Part shown: positions 29,502-37,866 of the stretch, piece after piece
Layout of the letters: each line of letters opens with the position of its first letter
Numbering within the stretch: the stretch's first letter is position 1
Source of the DNA: Saccharopolyspora rosea
GTDB lineage: Bacteria > Actinomycetota > Actinomycetes > Mycobacteriales > Pseudonocardiaceae
Direction of reading: 5' to 3'
Assembly: GCF_025643595.1 (NCBI RefSeq)
Contig: NZ_CP102826.1
Coordinates: 1,798,001 to 1,862,000, forward strand
DNA: 64,000 nucleotides
Program-made: the position numbers and the translations under genes
Notes under the pieces: model-generated
Databases searched by the model: none
What the model saw: the letters and a program-made list of their open reading frames with translations, nothing else
Told to the model about the DNA's origin: nothing

Positions 29502-29945
29502 TCAGGATCCTTGCCGCAGGGTGGCCATTGCTCGGTCCACTTCCCAGAACGCTCGCATGGAGCGGATGAGCCCGGATTCGTCGACGCGGTAGACGAACAC
29601 GCCCTCGGCGTCCATCGCGCTGCCGTCGGGCAGGTGGGTGGTGATCGTGCCGACGTTGGCGACCTCGGATCCGGCCGCGAACGAGTCGTCGATGCGGAAC
29701 TCGATCCGCTCGGCCTGCGCGATAGCCAGGTCCCAGAACGCCGCGATGCCCTCGTGGCCGTGGTGCCCGCGCCCCTCGGGGTCGAACATCGACGGCCCCA
29801 CCGGGTCCTCCACCACGGCGTCGGGCGCGAACAGCGCCACCCACTCCTGCTTCGCGCCCCGCGTGACGGCGCTCATCGACGCCCACGCCGCCTGCCGCGC
29901 CGGGTGTTCCTCCCGGCTGGCGTTCCACTGCACCCCGGAACCCAT
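29502..29945 (-). CDS. NTF2-like / ketosteroid-isomerase-fold protein
   Basis: A 147-residue SnoaL/NTF2-fold protein. Residues 35-110 show the cone-fold pattern (EWVALFAPDAVVEDPVGPSM, GHEGIAAFWDLAIAQAERIE, VANVGTITTHLPDGS). The fold includes delta5-3-ketosteroid isomerases, and the Asp in VVEDPVG sits where the catalytic acid often lies, but I cannot confirm the isomerase site. ATG 29945 has GGGAGGAG upstream. It lies 109 bp behind an oxidoreductase-thiolase operon transcribed in the same direction, so it may be its last gene or separate. Confidence 0.72.
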   Translation of the reverse strand: MGSGVQWNASREEHPARQAAWASMSAVTRGAKQEWVALFAPDAVVEDPVGPSMFDPEGRGHHGHEGIAAFWDLAIAQAERIEFRIDDSFAAGSEVANVGTITTHLPDGSAMDAEGVFVYRVDESGLIRSMRAFWEVDRAMATLRQGS

Positions 29946-30054
29946 ACGTCTCCTCCCATCGCGCTCGGTGACCGTTCGGGCGTGCGGTGCGAGTCAGCGT
30001 TCCTGCTGGAAAACAGGGTCCCGCAACCCGACGTGGTGACGCCCGGGCGGGTGA

Positions 30055-30924
30055 TCAGAACTCGGCGATGACCTCGTCGGCGAAGCGCTTGACCGAGTCC
30101 TGCTTGGTGGTCAGGTCGGCGTCGAAGCCGTGGCCCTGGAGCATCCAGGGGACGACGATCGCGTCGGTGACGCCGATGTCGGCCTGCTCGCGGTAGCCGT
30201 CCAGGCCGAAGCGGTCGACGCAGACCGCCTGGATCTCGAACGGTTCCTCGGCCCGGCCGAAGTCCCGGCGCAGCTCGGCGAGGCGGTCGATGGTGCCGCG
30301 CAGTTCGTCGAGGGTCATCATCGCCGACGCCCACCCGTCGCCGACGCGCGCCGCGCGCCGCAGCGCGACCGGGCTGTGCCCGCCGACGTAGATCGGCACC
30401 GGGCGGTTCGGGGCGGGGCTCATCCGCAACCGGCCGAAGTCGAAGTACTTCCCGTGGTGTTCGACCATGCCGCCGCCGAGCACCAGCCGCAGCACCTCGA
30501 TCGCCTCGTCCACGCGCGGTCCGCGCCGCTCGTAGGGGGCGCCGCACCACTCGAACTCCTCCGGCGCCCACCCGACGCCGACCCCGAGCCCGAACCGGTC
30601 GCCGGTGAGCGAGGCGACCGACGCGACCTGCCGGGCCAGCAGCAGCGGGTTGCGCGGGCCGAGCTTGAGCACCGAGGTGTAGAACCGCAGCCGCTCGGTC
30701 ACCGCGCCCATCGCGGCGGCGGCGACCAGCGGGTCCACCCACGGCGTCTCGGCGTCCCACATCCGCTTGCCGTCCGGGGTGTACGGGTAGTCGGCGGACA
30801 CCTGCTCGGAGTAGAACAGCGAATCGGGCAGCGCGATGGCGGCGAAACCGCACTCCTCCGCGGTGCGGGCCAGCTCGGTGAGCTGGTCCAGCGGGCTCAT
30901 CGCGACGGACAGCGTGAACTTCAT
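30055..30924 (-). CDS. LLM-class flavin/F420-dependent oxidoreductase
   Basis: A 289-residue luciferase-like TIM-barrel oxidoreductase. It starts MKFTLSVAMSPLDQLTELAR and holds GDRFGLGVGVGWAPEEFEWC and PIYVGGHSPVALRRAARVGD, typical cofactor-loop segments of the family (resembling the Rv2161c subgroup). The cofactor could be FMN or F420. It is the last gene of DUF35-ltp4-ltp3-LLM, its ATG overlapping the ltp3 stop (ATGA). A reductive or oxidative step in steroid catabolism is inferred from this tight coupling; the substrate is unknown. Confidence 0.82.
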   Translation of the reverse strand: MKFTLSVAMSPLDQLTELARTAEECGFAAIALPDSLFYSEQVSADYPYTPDGKRMWDAETPWVDPLVAAAAMGAVTERLRFYTSVLKLGPRNPLLLARQVASVASLTGDRFGLGVGVGWAPEEFEWCGAPYERRGPRVDEAIEVLRLVLGGGMVEHHGKYFDFGRLRMSPAPNRPVPIYVGGHSPVALRRAARVGDGWASAMMTLDELRGTIDRLAELRRDFGRAEEPFEIQAVCVDRFGLDGYREQADIGVTDAIVVPWMLQGHGFDADLTTKQDSVKRFADEVIAEF

Positions 30925-32081
30925 CGTGCCCCCGGTTTGTCGGTTCCGACCACCCACATCGAGAAGTACTGCGACCCGCCGCCGTAGGCGTGCCCGACCG
31001 CGACCCGGGCCCCGTCGACCTGGTGCTCCCCGGCCTTGCCGGTGACCTGCATCGCCGCCTCGGCGAAGCGCAGCAGCCCGGACGCGCCGATCGGGTTGGA
31101 CGACAGCACCCCGCCGGACGGGTTCACCGGCAGCCGCCCGTCGCGCGCGGTGGCGCCGGACTCGGTGAGCTTCCAGCCCTGGCCCTCGGCGGCGAATCCC
31201 AGGTTCTCCAGCCACATCGGCTCGAACCAGGAGAACGGCACGTAGATCTCCGCGACGTCCACTTCGGACAGCGGATCGGTGATGCCCGCCTGCCGCCACA
31301 GCGCGGCCGCGGCGTCCCGCCCGGCCTGCGGGTCGACCTGGTCGCGGCCGGCGAAGGTGGTCGGCTCGGTGCGCATCGAGGTCGCGTGGATCCACGCGGC
31401 GGGACGGCCCGCGGCGGCGTCCTCGTCGCCGATGACCACCGCGCAGGCCCCGTCCGAGGACGGGCAGGTCTCGTCGTAGCGGATCGGGTCCCACAACACC
31501 TGCGAGGCCAGCACCGATTCCACGGTGATGTCCGGCTGCTTGAGGTGCGAGTACTGGTTCAGCGCGCCGTTGCGCCGGTCCTTGGCGGCGACCATCGCGC
31601 CGATGTGCTCCGGCGCCCCGGAGCGGCGGATGTAGGAGCGCACGTGCGGTGCGAAGTAGCCGCCCGCGCCCGCGCCGACCGGCATGCTGAACGGCGGCAG
31701 GATCGACAGCGCCCACATCGCGTTGGACTCGGACTGCTTCTCGAACGCCACCGCCAGCACGCGCCGGTGCACGCCGCCGTGCACCAGGCTCGCGGCCACG
31801 TTGCCGGTGGAGCCGCCGACGGACCCGGCGGTGTGCACCCGCAGCACGGGTTTGCCGGTGCCGCCGAGCGCGTCCGCGAGCTGCAGTTCCGGCATCATGA
31901 CGCCCTCGAACAGGTCGGGCGCCTTGCCGACCACCACGGCGTCGACGTCCGGCCAGTCCAGGCCCGCGTCGGCCAGCGCGCGCTCGGCGGCCTCCCGGCA
32001 CAGTCCGGCGATCGAGACGTCGAGGCGGCGACTGGTGTGGTGGGTCTGGCCGGTCCCGAGGACCGCCGCCAACTTCGCCAT
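30921..32081 (-). CDS. ltp3: Thiolase-like lipid-transfer protein, Ltp3-type
   Basis: A 386-residue SCP-x/thiolase-fold protein. HTAGSVGGSTGNVAASLVHG (about 84-103) covers the nucleophile region, with Ser-Val-Gly in place of the usual Cys, and NPSGGVLSSNPIGASGLLRF (about 330) the C-terminal loop. These substitutions suggest aldolase or non-classical chemistry, as for Ltp2. It follows ltp4 with no spacing (stop and start adjoin) and is followed by the oxidoreductase. The order DUF35-ltp4-ltp3 repeats that of Rv3521-Rv3522-Rv3523, on which the name is based. Confidence 0.82.
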   Translation of the reverse strand: MAKLAAVLGTGQTHHTSRRLDVSIAGLCREAAERALADAGLDWPDVDAVVVGKAPDLFEGVMMPELQLADALGGTGKPVLRVHTAGSVGGSTGNVAASLVHGGVHRRVLAVAFEKQSESNAMWALSILPPFSMPVGAGAGGYFAPHVRSYIRRSGAPEHIGAMVAAKDRRNGALNQYSHLKQPDITVESVLASQVLWDPIRYDETCPSSDGACAVVIGDEDAAAGRPAAWIHATSMRTEPTTFAGRDQVDPQAGRDAAAALWRQAGITDPLSEVDVAEIYVPFSWFEPMWLENLGFAAEGQGWKLTESGATARDGRLPVNPSGGVLSSNPIGASGLLRFAEAAMQVTGKAGEHQVDGARVAVGHAYGGGSQYFSMWVVGTDKPGAR

Positions 32082-33137
32082 CTACTTCCTCCCGTCCATC
32101 ACGCACACCAGGTTCTGCTGCAACGCCGGGCCGCTGGTGGCGTGCGCGAGCACCCGGCCGGCCCGGCCGTCCATGACGCGCGTGGCGGCCTCGCCGATGC
32201 GCGCCAGCCCGGCGGCGAACATCGGGTTGCCGCACAGCGCGCCACCGGAGGGGTTGACCACCACGTCGTCGTCCAAGCCGATCGCCTCGCGCAGCACGAT
32301 CTCCTGGTGCGTGAACGGCGCGTGCAGTTCGGCGAGTTCGACGCCGTCGGCTCCGGCCGCGCGCGCCGCCGAGGCCGTCGAGGGCGAGCGGACCAGGTCG
32401 CGGGCTCCGAGGCTGGCGGACTCGATGCGGTGTTCCATGCCGGTGATCCACGCGGGCCGCTCCCGGATCTCCCGCGCGCGGTCTCCCGCGGCGAGCACGA
32501 CGACGGCCGCGCCGTCGGTGATCGGCGCGCAGTCGTGCGCCCGCAGCGGATCCGCCAGGTACGGGCGCGACAGCAGTTCGTCGACGTCCACGTCGCCCTT
32601 GAGCTGCGCGTTGGCGTTGTCCGCGGCGGCCGCGCGGCTGCGCGAGGCGACCGCGGCCATGTCGCGTTCGCTCCACCGGCCGGACTCCAGGCCCAGCCGC
32701 GCCTGCAACCCGGCGATGCCGACCGAGTCCGGCCACAGCGGCGCGACGGTGTAGGGGTCGAGCTGCAGCGCCAGCGTCCGGCGCAGGTTCCCGGCCGAGG
32801 ACTTGCCGAACCCGTACACCAGCGCGGTGTCCACCTCGCCGGTGCGGATCTTCACCCACGCCTCGTACAGCGCCCACGCGGCGTCCATCTCCACGTGCGA
32901 TTCGTTGATCGGCGGCCAGGCGCCGATGGCGTCGACCGCGGCGATGAACGAGAACGCCCGTCCCGCCAGGTAGTCCGAGGACCCCGAGCACCAGAACCCG
33001 ATGTCCTGTTTGGACAGACCGGTGTCGGCGAGCACCTGCTGGAAGATCGGCACCAGCATCTCGACACCGTTGGTGGTGCCCCGGGTCTCGCGCACGTTGG
33101 GCGCCTGCGCGTAACCCACCACGGCGACGTCAGTCAC
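32082..33137 (-). CDS. ltp4: Thiolase-like lipid-transfer protein, Ltp4-type
   Basis: A 351-residue thiolase-superfamily protein. Notable segments are GFWCSGSSDYLAGRAFSFIA (about 47-66) and NPSGGALCGNPMFAAGLARI (about 293). It pairs with Ltp3 and with the DUF35 protein upstream, the combination known for thiolase-fold aldolases acting on steroid CoA esters (compare Ltp2-ChsH2). GTG 33137 is 10 bp behind the DUF35 stop. Its role in M. tuberculosis (Rv3522) is not settled; an aldolase for an alternative side chain, such as one from a branched sterol, is plausible. Confidence 0.82.
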   Translation of the reverse strand: MTDVAVVGYAQAPNVRETRGTTNGVEMLVPIFQQVLADTGLSKQDIGFWCSGSSDYLAGRAFSFIAAVDAIGAWPPINESHVEMDAAWALYEAWVKIRTGEVDTALVYGFGKSSAGNLRRTLALQLDPYTVAPLWPDSVGIAGLQARLGLESGRWSERDMAAVASRSRAAAADNANAQLKGDVDVDELLSRPYLADPLRAHDCAPITDGAAVVVLAAGDRAREIRERPAWITGMEHRIESASLGARDLVRSPSTASAARAAGADGVELAELHAPFTHQEIVLREAIGLDDDVVVNPSGGALCGNPMFAAGLARIGEAATRVMDGRAGRVLAHATSGPALQQNLVCVMDGRK

Positions 33138-33146
33138 GGCAACTCC

Positions 33147-34109
33147 TCACAGGTGTCGGGCGTAGGTCTCGAAGGGCGCGTCCGGTTCCCCGGTCGGCGT
33201 GAAGTGGTCGATGTTCTGCAGCGTCGGACCCCACTCCTCGCGCGGCTTCCACACCGCGCGCACCCGCATTCCCATCCGCACCTCCTCGGCCGCGCAGCCC
33301 AGCACCAGGTGCAGGAAGGGGATGTCGGCGCCGTCCAGCAGCACGTACGCGGAGACGTACGGGGGTTTGATGCGCTGGCCGAGGAACGGGACGTTGACGA
33401 TGCAGAAGGTGGTCACCGTGCCGGTGTCGGCCAGCTCCACCTCCTCCTCGGTGGGCACGCCGTCGGTCGGGCACGCGCCGCGCGGCGGGACGTACACCTT
33501 GCCGCAGGCCGGGCACCGCTGGCCGAGCAACCGACCCTCGGTGAGCCCGCGCAGGTACCGGCTCTCCTCGGGGGAGGCCGAGTGCATGTAGTGCAGGTGG
33601 ACCGGCGAGGTGATCATGGTGACCGGTTCCTGCTCGGGTTCGGCCGGTTCCGCCGGCTGCGCGGCGCCGACCGGTTCGAAGCACGCGATGTCGCGGATGC
33701 CGTTGCCGCGTTCGGCGGCCCACCGGACCTGCACGCGCATCCCGGTGCTGATCTTCTCGGGTGAGCCGACGTCGACGGCGTGCAGCATCGGCGTGTCGGC
33801 GCCGTCGAGCCGGACGAACGCCCAGGCGAACGGGTGCGGAAGTGGTTGCCCTTCCAGGGGTTCCGGCACCCAGGACCAGGTCATGACGGTGCCCTGCTGC
33901 CCGACCTCGACGAAGTCGTCGAGCGGCGCGGCGGTGTCCGGGTCGTACTCGACGACGGGCACGTGCACCCGGCCGTCGCTGCCGCGCACGCCGAGGATCC
34001 GGCGATCGCGCAGCGCGGTGGCGAAGCGTCCGTGGACCGGGCCGAGCGAGCGGGTGTAGTCGAATCCGATGTCGAGCGGAGCGCTGAGTGGTTCGGAGAT
34101 CCCAGTCAC
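33147..34109 (-). CDS. Double DUF35 OB-fold protein (Rv3521-like)
   Basis: A 320-residue protein with two DUF35 OB-fold units. The first (about 20-150) lacks a zinc ribbon; the second (about 175-320) has LGQRCPACGKVYVPPRGACP, a four-ligand type ribbon, followed by an OB fold. Such proteins bind thiolase-fold partners and acyl-CoA. The partners here are certainly Ltp4 and/or Ltp3, encoded immediately downstream. GTG 34109 begins only 9 bp after a KstR box and lacks a strong ribosome site, so the message may be leaderless. Divergent from the Rv3520c-like gene, as in M. tuberculosis. Confidence 0.85.
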   Translation of the reverse strand: MTGISEPLSAPLDIGFDYTRSLGPVHGRFATALRDRRILGVRGSDGRVHVPVVEYDPDTAAPLDDFVEVGQQGTVMTWSWVPEPLEGQPLPHPFAWAFVRLDGADTPMLHAVDVGSPEKISTGMRVQVRWAAERGNGIRDIACFEPVGAAQPAEPAEPEQEPVTMITSPVHLHYMHSASPEESRYLRGLTEGRLLGQRCPACGKVYVPPRGACPTDGVPTEEEVELADTGTVTTFCIVNVPFLGQRIKPPYVSAYVLLDGADIPFLHLVLGCAAEEVRMGMRVRAVWKPREEWGPTLQNIDHFTPTGEPDAPFETYARHL

Positions 34110-34118
34110 GGACCTGAG

Positions 34119-34132
34119 TGAAACATGTTCTC
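34119..34132. promoter_or_regulatory. KstR box between the DUF35 and Rv3520c-like genes
   Basis: TGAAACATGTTCTC keeps TNNAACNNGTT, with a C at the last position. It is 9 bp from one start (34109) and 49 bp from the other (34182). Confidence 0.78.
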
Positions 34133-34181
34133 GATTTCCGGGCAATATCCGGGCACGATGGAGGACTTGCGGAGGTGAACC

Positions 34182-35249
34182 ATGAGGATCGGACTGCAAC
34201 TCGGTTACTGGGGTGCGCGGCCGCCCGCGAACGCCGGAGAGCTCGTCGAGGCGGCCGAACGCGCCGGGTTCGACGGCGTGTTCGCTGCGGAGTCGTGGGG
34301 ATCGGACGCGTTCACGCCGCTGGCGTGGTGGGGCGCGCGGACCGACCGCGTCCGGCTGGGGACGTCGGTGGCGCAGCTGTCGGCCCGCTCGCCGGCGTCG
34401 TGCGCGATGCACGCGCTGACCCTCGACCACCTCTCCGGCGGGCGGTGCGTGCTCGGCCTGGGCGTCTCCGGCCCGCAGGTGGTGGAGGGCTGGTACGGCC
34501 AGCCGTTCGCGAAACCCCTTGCGCGGACGCGGGAATACGTCTCGATCGTGCGCCAGGTGCTGGCCCGCGAGGCGCCGGTGCGCAACGACGGTCCGCACTA
34601 CCCGCTGCCCTACGCCGGGCCGGGCTCGCTGGGGCTGGGCAAACCGCTGCGCCCGATCACCCACCCGCTGCGCGCGGACCTGCCGATCTGGCTGGGCGCC
34701 GAGGGGCCGCGCAACGTCGCCCAGACCGCCGAGATCGCCGACGGCTGGATCGCGGTGTACTACTCGCCGCGGGTGGCGGGGATGTACGAGGACTGGTTGG
34801 CCGAGGGGTTCGCGCGGCCCGGTGCGCGCCGCAGCCGCGCGGAGTTCGAGGTCGCCGCCGCCTGCCAGGTCGTCGTCACCGACGACGCGCCGGCTGCGCG
34901 GGCGCTGCTGAAGCCCTACCTGGCGCTGTACGTGGGCGGCATGGGGGCTCCGGAGATGAACTTCCACGCCGAGCTGTTCCGCCGCATGGGCTACGGCGAG
35001 GCCGTCGACGACGTCTCGAAGCTGTTCCGCGCGGGCAGCAAGGAGCAGGCCGCCGCGGCGGTGCCCGACGAGATGGTCGACGAGGTGGCGATCATCGGCG
35101 ACCGCGACCACGTGCGGCGCCGGGCGGCGGAGTGGGCCGACGCCGGGGTCGACACGCTGCTCGTCGGGTGCCGGGACGTCGCGCACGTCCGGTCGGTGGC
35201 GGACGCGCTGGGGCTTGCCGAGGGAGTGGGGCTTGCCGAGCATCTGTAA
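34182..35249 (+). CDS. F420-dependent oxidoreductase, Rv3520c-type
   Basis: A 355-residue luciferase-like TIM barrel, probably F420-dependent. MRIGLQLGYWGARPP, FDGVFAAESWGSDAFTPLAW, LGLGVSGPQVVEGWYGQPF and KPLARTREYVSIVRQVLARE follow the Rv3520c subfamily closely. ATG 34182 has GGAGGTGAACC in front. It is divergent from the DUF35-ltp4-ltp3 genes, exactly as Rv3520c is from Rv3521-Rv3523. The substrate is unknown; a KstR-regulated redox step on a steroid intermediate is expected. The acyl-CoA synthetase follows after a separate KstR box. Confidence 0.87.
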   Translation: MRIGLQLGYWGARPPANAGELVEAAERAGFDGVFAAESWGSDAFTPLAWWGARTDRVRLGTSVAQLSARSPASCAMHALTLDHLSGGRCVLGLGVSGPQVVEGWYGQPFAKPLARTREYVSIVRQVLAREAPVRNDGPHYPLPYAGPGSLGLGKPLRPITHPLRADLPIWLGAEGPRNVAQTAEIADGWIAVYYSPRVAGMYEDWLAEGFARPGARRSRAEFEVAAACQVVVTDDAPAARALLKPYLALYVGGMGAPEMNFHAELFRRMGYGEAVDDVSKLFRAGSKEQAAAAVPDEMVDEVAIIGDRDHVRRRAAEWADAGVDTLLVGCRDVAHVRSVADALGLAEGVGLAEHL

Positions 35250-35258
35250 CAAGTTCTA
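35245..35258. promoter_or_regulatory. KstR box upstream of the acyl-CoA synthetase
   Basis: TGTAACAAGTTCTA matches TNNAACNNGTTNNA; it overlaps the stop of the Rv3520c-like gene and lies 39 bp before the next start. Confidence 0.82.
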
Positions 35259-35296
35259 GTTTGGGCGGGTCTCGTTCCCGTCGACAGGAGTGCGCC

Positions 35297-36847
35297 GTGG
35301 CCGACATGGGACTGTGGAAGATCGCCGAGCAGCAGCCGACGCGGACCGCGGTGGTGACGCCGACCGGTGAGTCCGTCAGCTACGCCGACCTCGCCGGTGC
35401 GGCCGACCGGTACGGGCGCGGCCTGCAGAGCATGGGTCTGGAGCCGGGCGACAGCATCGTGCTGATGCTGCCGAACGGCGCGGATCTGCTGGCCGCCTAC
35501 TTCGCCGCGCTGGAAACCGGGCTGTACGTGGTCACGGTGAACTGGCACCTGGTCGGCGGCGAGGTCGCCTACATCATCGAGGACAGCGGGGCCAAGGCGT
35601 TCATCGCGCACGAGCGGTTCGCCGAGGCGGCCACGGACGCCGCTGCGCGCAGCGGGATCTCGGCGTCCGGCCGGTTCAGCGTCGGCGAGATCCCCGGTTT
35701 CCGCCCGCTGTCGACGCTCGGCGCGGACGAACCGCCGAAGCGTCCCGACGTGCGCACCACCGGTTCGCCGATGCTCTACACCTCGGGAACCACGGGTCGC
35801 CCCAAGGGGGTGCGCCGGCAGCTCACCGGGGCGGACCCGGACGAGGTCCCGGTGGCGGCCCAGTGGTTCTTCGGGATCTTCGGCCTGCAACCGTTCGACG
35901 ACCACGTGCACCTGTGCGGATCTCCGCTCTACCACACGGCAGTGCTCAACTTCGTCAGCCACTCCATCCAATTCGGACACACCGCGGTGCTGATGGACCG
36001 CTGGGACGCCGAGGAGATGCTGCGGCTGATCGAACGGCACCGCGTGACGCACACGCACATGGTCCCCACCCAGTTCCACCGGCTGTTGGCCCTGCCTCAG
36101 GAAACCCGCGAGCGCTACGACGTGTCGTCGCTGCGCCAGGTCATCCACGGTGCGGCGCCCTGCCCGAACGAGGTCAAGCACGCCATGCTCGACTGGTGGG
36201 GCCCGGTGATCACCGAGTACTACGCGGCCACCGAAGGTGGCGGCACGTCCATCAGCCCGGAGGAGTGGCTGCGCAAACCGGGCTCGGTGGGCAAGGCGTG
36301 GCCTGGTTCGGTGGTCAAGGTCCTCGACGACCAGGGCCGTGAACTGCCACCCGGCGAGATCGGCATCGTCTACATGAAGATGGGCAGCTCGTCGTTCGAG
36401 TACCACGGCGATGCGAAGAAGACCCGGGAGAACCGGGTGGGCGACCTGTTCACCCTCGGCGACGTGGGCTACCTCGACGAGGACGGCTACCTGTTCCTGC
36501 GCGACCGGAAGAACGACATGATCATCTCGGGTGGGGTGAACATCTACCCGGCCGAGGTCGAGAACGTGCTCTCGGTGCACCCGAAGGTCGCCGACGTGGC
36601 GGTGTTCGGCGTCCCGCACGACGACTGGGGAGAGGAGGTCAAGGCCGTCGTCCAGCCCGCCGAAGGCGTGCGACCGGGCGACGAGTTGGCCGCGGAACTC
36701 CTGGACCACGCCCGCGACCGCCTCGCCAAGTTCAAACTCCCGCGCTCCGTGGACTTCCTCCCGGAACTGCCCCGGGACCCCAACGGCAAGCTCTACAAGC
36801 GCAGGCTCCGCGACCCGTACTGGGAGGGGCGCGAGCGGGCGGTGTGA
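35297..36847 (+). CDS. Acyl-CoA synthetase (FadD4/FadD13-like)
   Basis: A 516-residue ANL-superfamily CoA ligase. The adenylation P-loop is LYTSGTTGRPKGVRRQLTG (about 155-173), then EYYAATEGGGTSISPEEW, LGDVGYLDEDGYLFLRDRK and the C-terminal PNGKLYKRRLRD with the catalytic Lys. The steroid or sterol-derived acid it activates is unknown; it differs from FadD3, FadD17 and FadD19, which are also in this window. GTG 35297 follows AGGAG. A KstR box 39 bp upstream ties it to steroid use, possibly a side chain of intermediate length or bile acid type. Confidence 0.87.
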   Translation: MADMGLWKIAEQQPTRTAVVTPTGESVSYADLAGAADRYGRGLQSMGLEPGDSIVLMLPNGADLLAAYFAALETGLYVVTVNWHLVGGEVAYIIEDSGAKAFIAHERFAEAATDAAARSGISASGRFSVGEIPGFRPLSTLGADEPPKRPDVRTTGSPMLYTSGTTGRPKGVRRQLTGADPDEVPVAAQWFFGIFGLQPFDDHVHLCGSPLYHTAVLNFVSHSIQFGHTAVLMDRWDAEEMLRLIERHRVTHTHMVPTQFHRLLALPQETRERYDVSSLRQVIHGAAPCPNEVKHAMLDWWGPVITEYYAATEGGGTSISPEEWLRKPGSVGKAWPGSVVKVLDDQGRELPPGEIGIVYMKMGSSSFEYHGDAKKTRENRVGDLFTLGDVGYLDEDGYLFLRDRKNDMIISGGVNIYPAEVENVLSVHPKVADVAVFGVPHDDWGEEVKAVVQPAEGVRPGDELAAELLDHARDRLAKFKLPRSVDFLPELPRDPNGKLYKRRLRDPYWEGRERAV

Positions 36848-36854
36848 ACCGGGA

Positions 36855-37064
36855 TCACCCGGCTCGTTCCGCCCCGTAGCAGCGGGGACACGCGGCCAAC
36901 CGCGCGAGCACCGCGGGGTGCGGCGGGGTGCAGACCGCGCCGCAGTCGGCGAGTCCGGAGCGTCCCGCGCCGCAACGCGGATGTGCCGCGCCGGCACGGG
37001 AAACGCGGTGCAGCAGTGGGGTGAACAGCCCTGGCCACGGCTGGTTCCCAGGGCTGTCCGTCAT
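36855..37064 (-). CDS. Small Cys-rich hypothetical protein
   Basis: A 69-residue frame whose ATG overlaps the stop of the upstream small gene (ATGA). Cysteines recur as PRCGAGRSGLADCGAVC and AACPRCYGAERAG, possibly two metal-binding pairs. It is convergent with the acyl-CoA synthetase, 7 bp past its stop. The family is not recognised. The four-base overlap and the regular Cys spacing are the main evidence that it is real. Confidence 0.42.
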   Translation of the reverse strand: MTDSPGNQPWPGLFTPLLHRVSRAGAAHPRCGAGRSGLADCGAVCTPPHPAVLARLAACPRCYGAERAG

Positions 37065-37282
37065 GGCGTACCGGAGTGCGGGAGCCACAGGTCGGGTGCG
37101 CGTTCGTGGGCGAGGCCGGGCGCACCACCGGGCGTGCCGTGCGGGGGAAGTTCGAGCAGACCCGCGACCACCTCGGCCACCGAACCGCTGCGGTGCCACA
37201 CGGCCGACGGCGAGCCGCGTTCGAGATCGTCGGCCCGGAAACGCGCGCCCACCGCGTCGTGCGCCGAACGCGCCCGGAACAC
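37061..37282 (-). CDS. Small hypothetical protein, 73 residues
   Basis: A GTG-start frame of 73 residues beginning VFRARSAHDAVGARFRADDL. It has a balanced, gene-like composition, including SGSVAEVVAGLLELPPHG and a C-terminus rich in Pro. Its stop overlaps the start of the Cys-rich gene, forming a two-gene unit. It is divergent from the remnant of a DUF397 gene. Such small genes often accompany XRE/DUF397 regulators in actinomycetes, but I do not recognise this family. Confidence 0.42.
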   Translation of the reverse strand: MFRARSAHDAVGARFRADDLERGSPSAVWHRSGSVAEVVAGLLELPPHGTPGGAPGLAHERAPDLWLPHSGTP

Positions 37283-37303
37283 GTCGATCGCCCCGCGCGC
37301 GAC

Positions 37304-37407
37304 GCAAGCGGCCGGATGCGGGGGTTCTGTTCTTCACCCCGGCCGAGGTGGCGGTGTGGGTGGCGGGCTGCAAGGCGGGGGAGTTCGACGACCTCGCGGG
37401 CCGTTGA
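37304..37407 (+). pseudogene. Truncated DUF397 gene remnant
   Basis: Only the C-terminal third of a DUF397 protein remains: KRPDAGVLFFTPAEVAVWVA then GCKAGEFDDLAGR, almost identical to the C-terminus of the intact copy at 37867-38079. The upstream sequence no longer codes for the family. The DNA similarity continues past the stop into a terminator-like stem, so gene end and terminator were duplicated together. Confidence 0.75.
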
Positions 37408-37427
37408 CGCGGCGATGCGCTGAGGGC

Positions 37428-37445
37428 GGGCCACACCGGTGGCCC
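37428..37445 (+). terminator. Terminator-like stem behind the DUF397 remnant
   Basis: GGGCCAC-accg-GTGGCCC, a decayed version of the stem at 38096-38120, followed by TTCCCTTCCC. Confidence 0.5.
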
Positions 37446-37627
37446 TTCCCTTCCCCGTGCCAGTCGATCGAAAGCTCCGACCCGGCAATGCGCTCCCCGC
37501 GCGCCCAGTGCCGAACGTGGCCGGACACGGTGCCGCACTGCGCTCAACAAGCTTCGGGACTGGTCGACAGCCGGCAATTTCGGTGTTCTGATCGCTGAAG
37601 CAGCGCATGAGATGGAGGTTCGCCGCG

Positions 37628-37804
37628 ATGACTGAACCGACGTGGTTGAAGTCGAGCTACAGCCAGTCGAACGGAGCTTGCGTGGAAGTCGCCAGTTCTC
37701 TGGACGCGGTGCGGGATTCGAAAGACCCGCGCGGTCCTCGGCTCCTCGTTGATGTCTCCCGGTTCGTGCGGGCGGTGAAATTGGGCCGTTTCGATCGGTG
37801 GTGA
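37628..37804 (+). CDS. DUF397 protein
   Basis: A 58-residue DUF397 protein: WLKSSYSQSNGACVEVASSL, then VRDSKDPRGPRLLVDVSRFV and a C-terminal VKLGRF. DUF397 proteins are found in actinomycetes beside XRE-type regulators and act in development or as small antitoxin-like partners. ATG 37628 is chosen because the domain starts right after it; ATG 37607 is in frame upstream. No XRE gene adjoins it in this window, which is unusual. Another DUF397 gene follows after 62 bp. Confidence 0.8.
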   Translation: MTEPTWLKSSYSQSNGACVEVASSLDAVRDSKDPRGPRLLVDVSRFVRAVKLGRFDRW

Positions 37805-37866
37805 GGGCTGCCGGTGCGGCATGCTGGCTGGTGTACTCGGTGAGCAGCAACGGGAAGGTACCGCTC

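Noticed and set aside
30055..30924. Naming the first LLM oxidoreductase as the Rv3520c orthologue
   Set aside because: The gene at 34182 fits that subfamily far better in sequence and in its divergent position.
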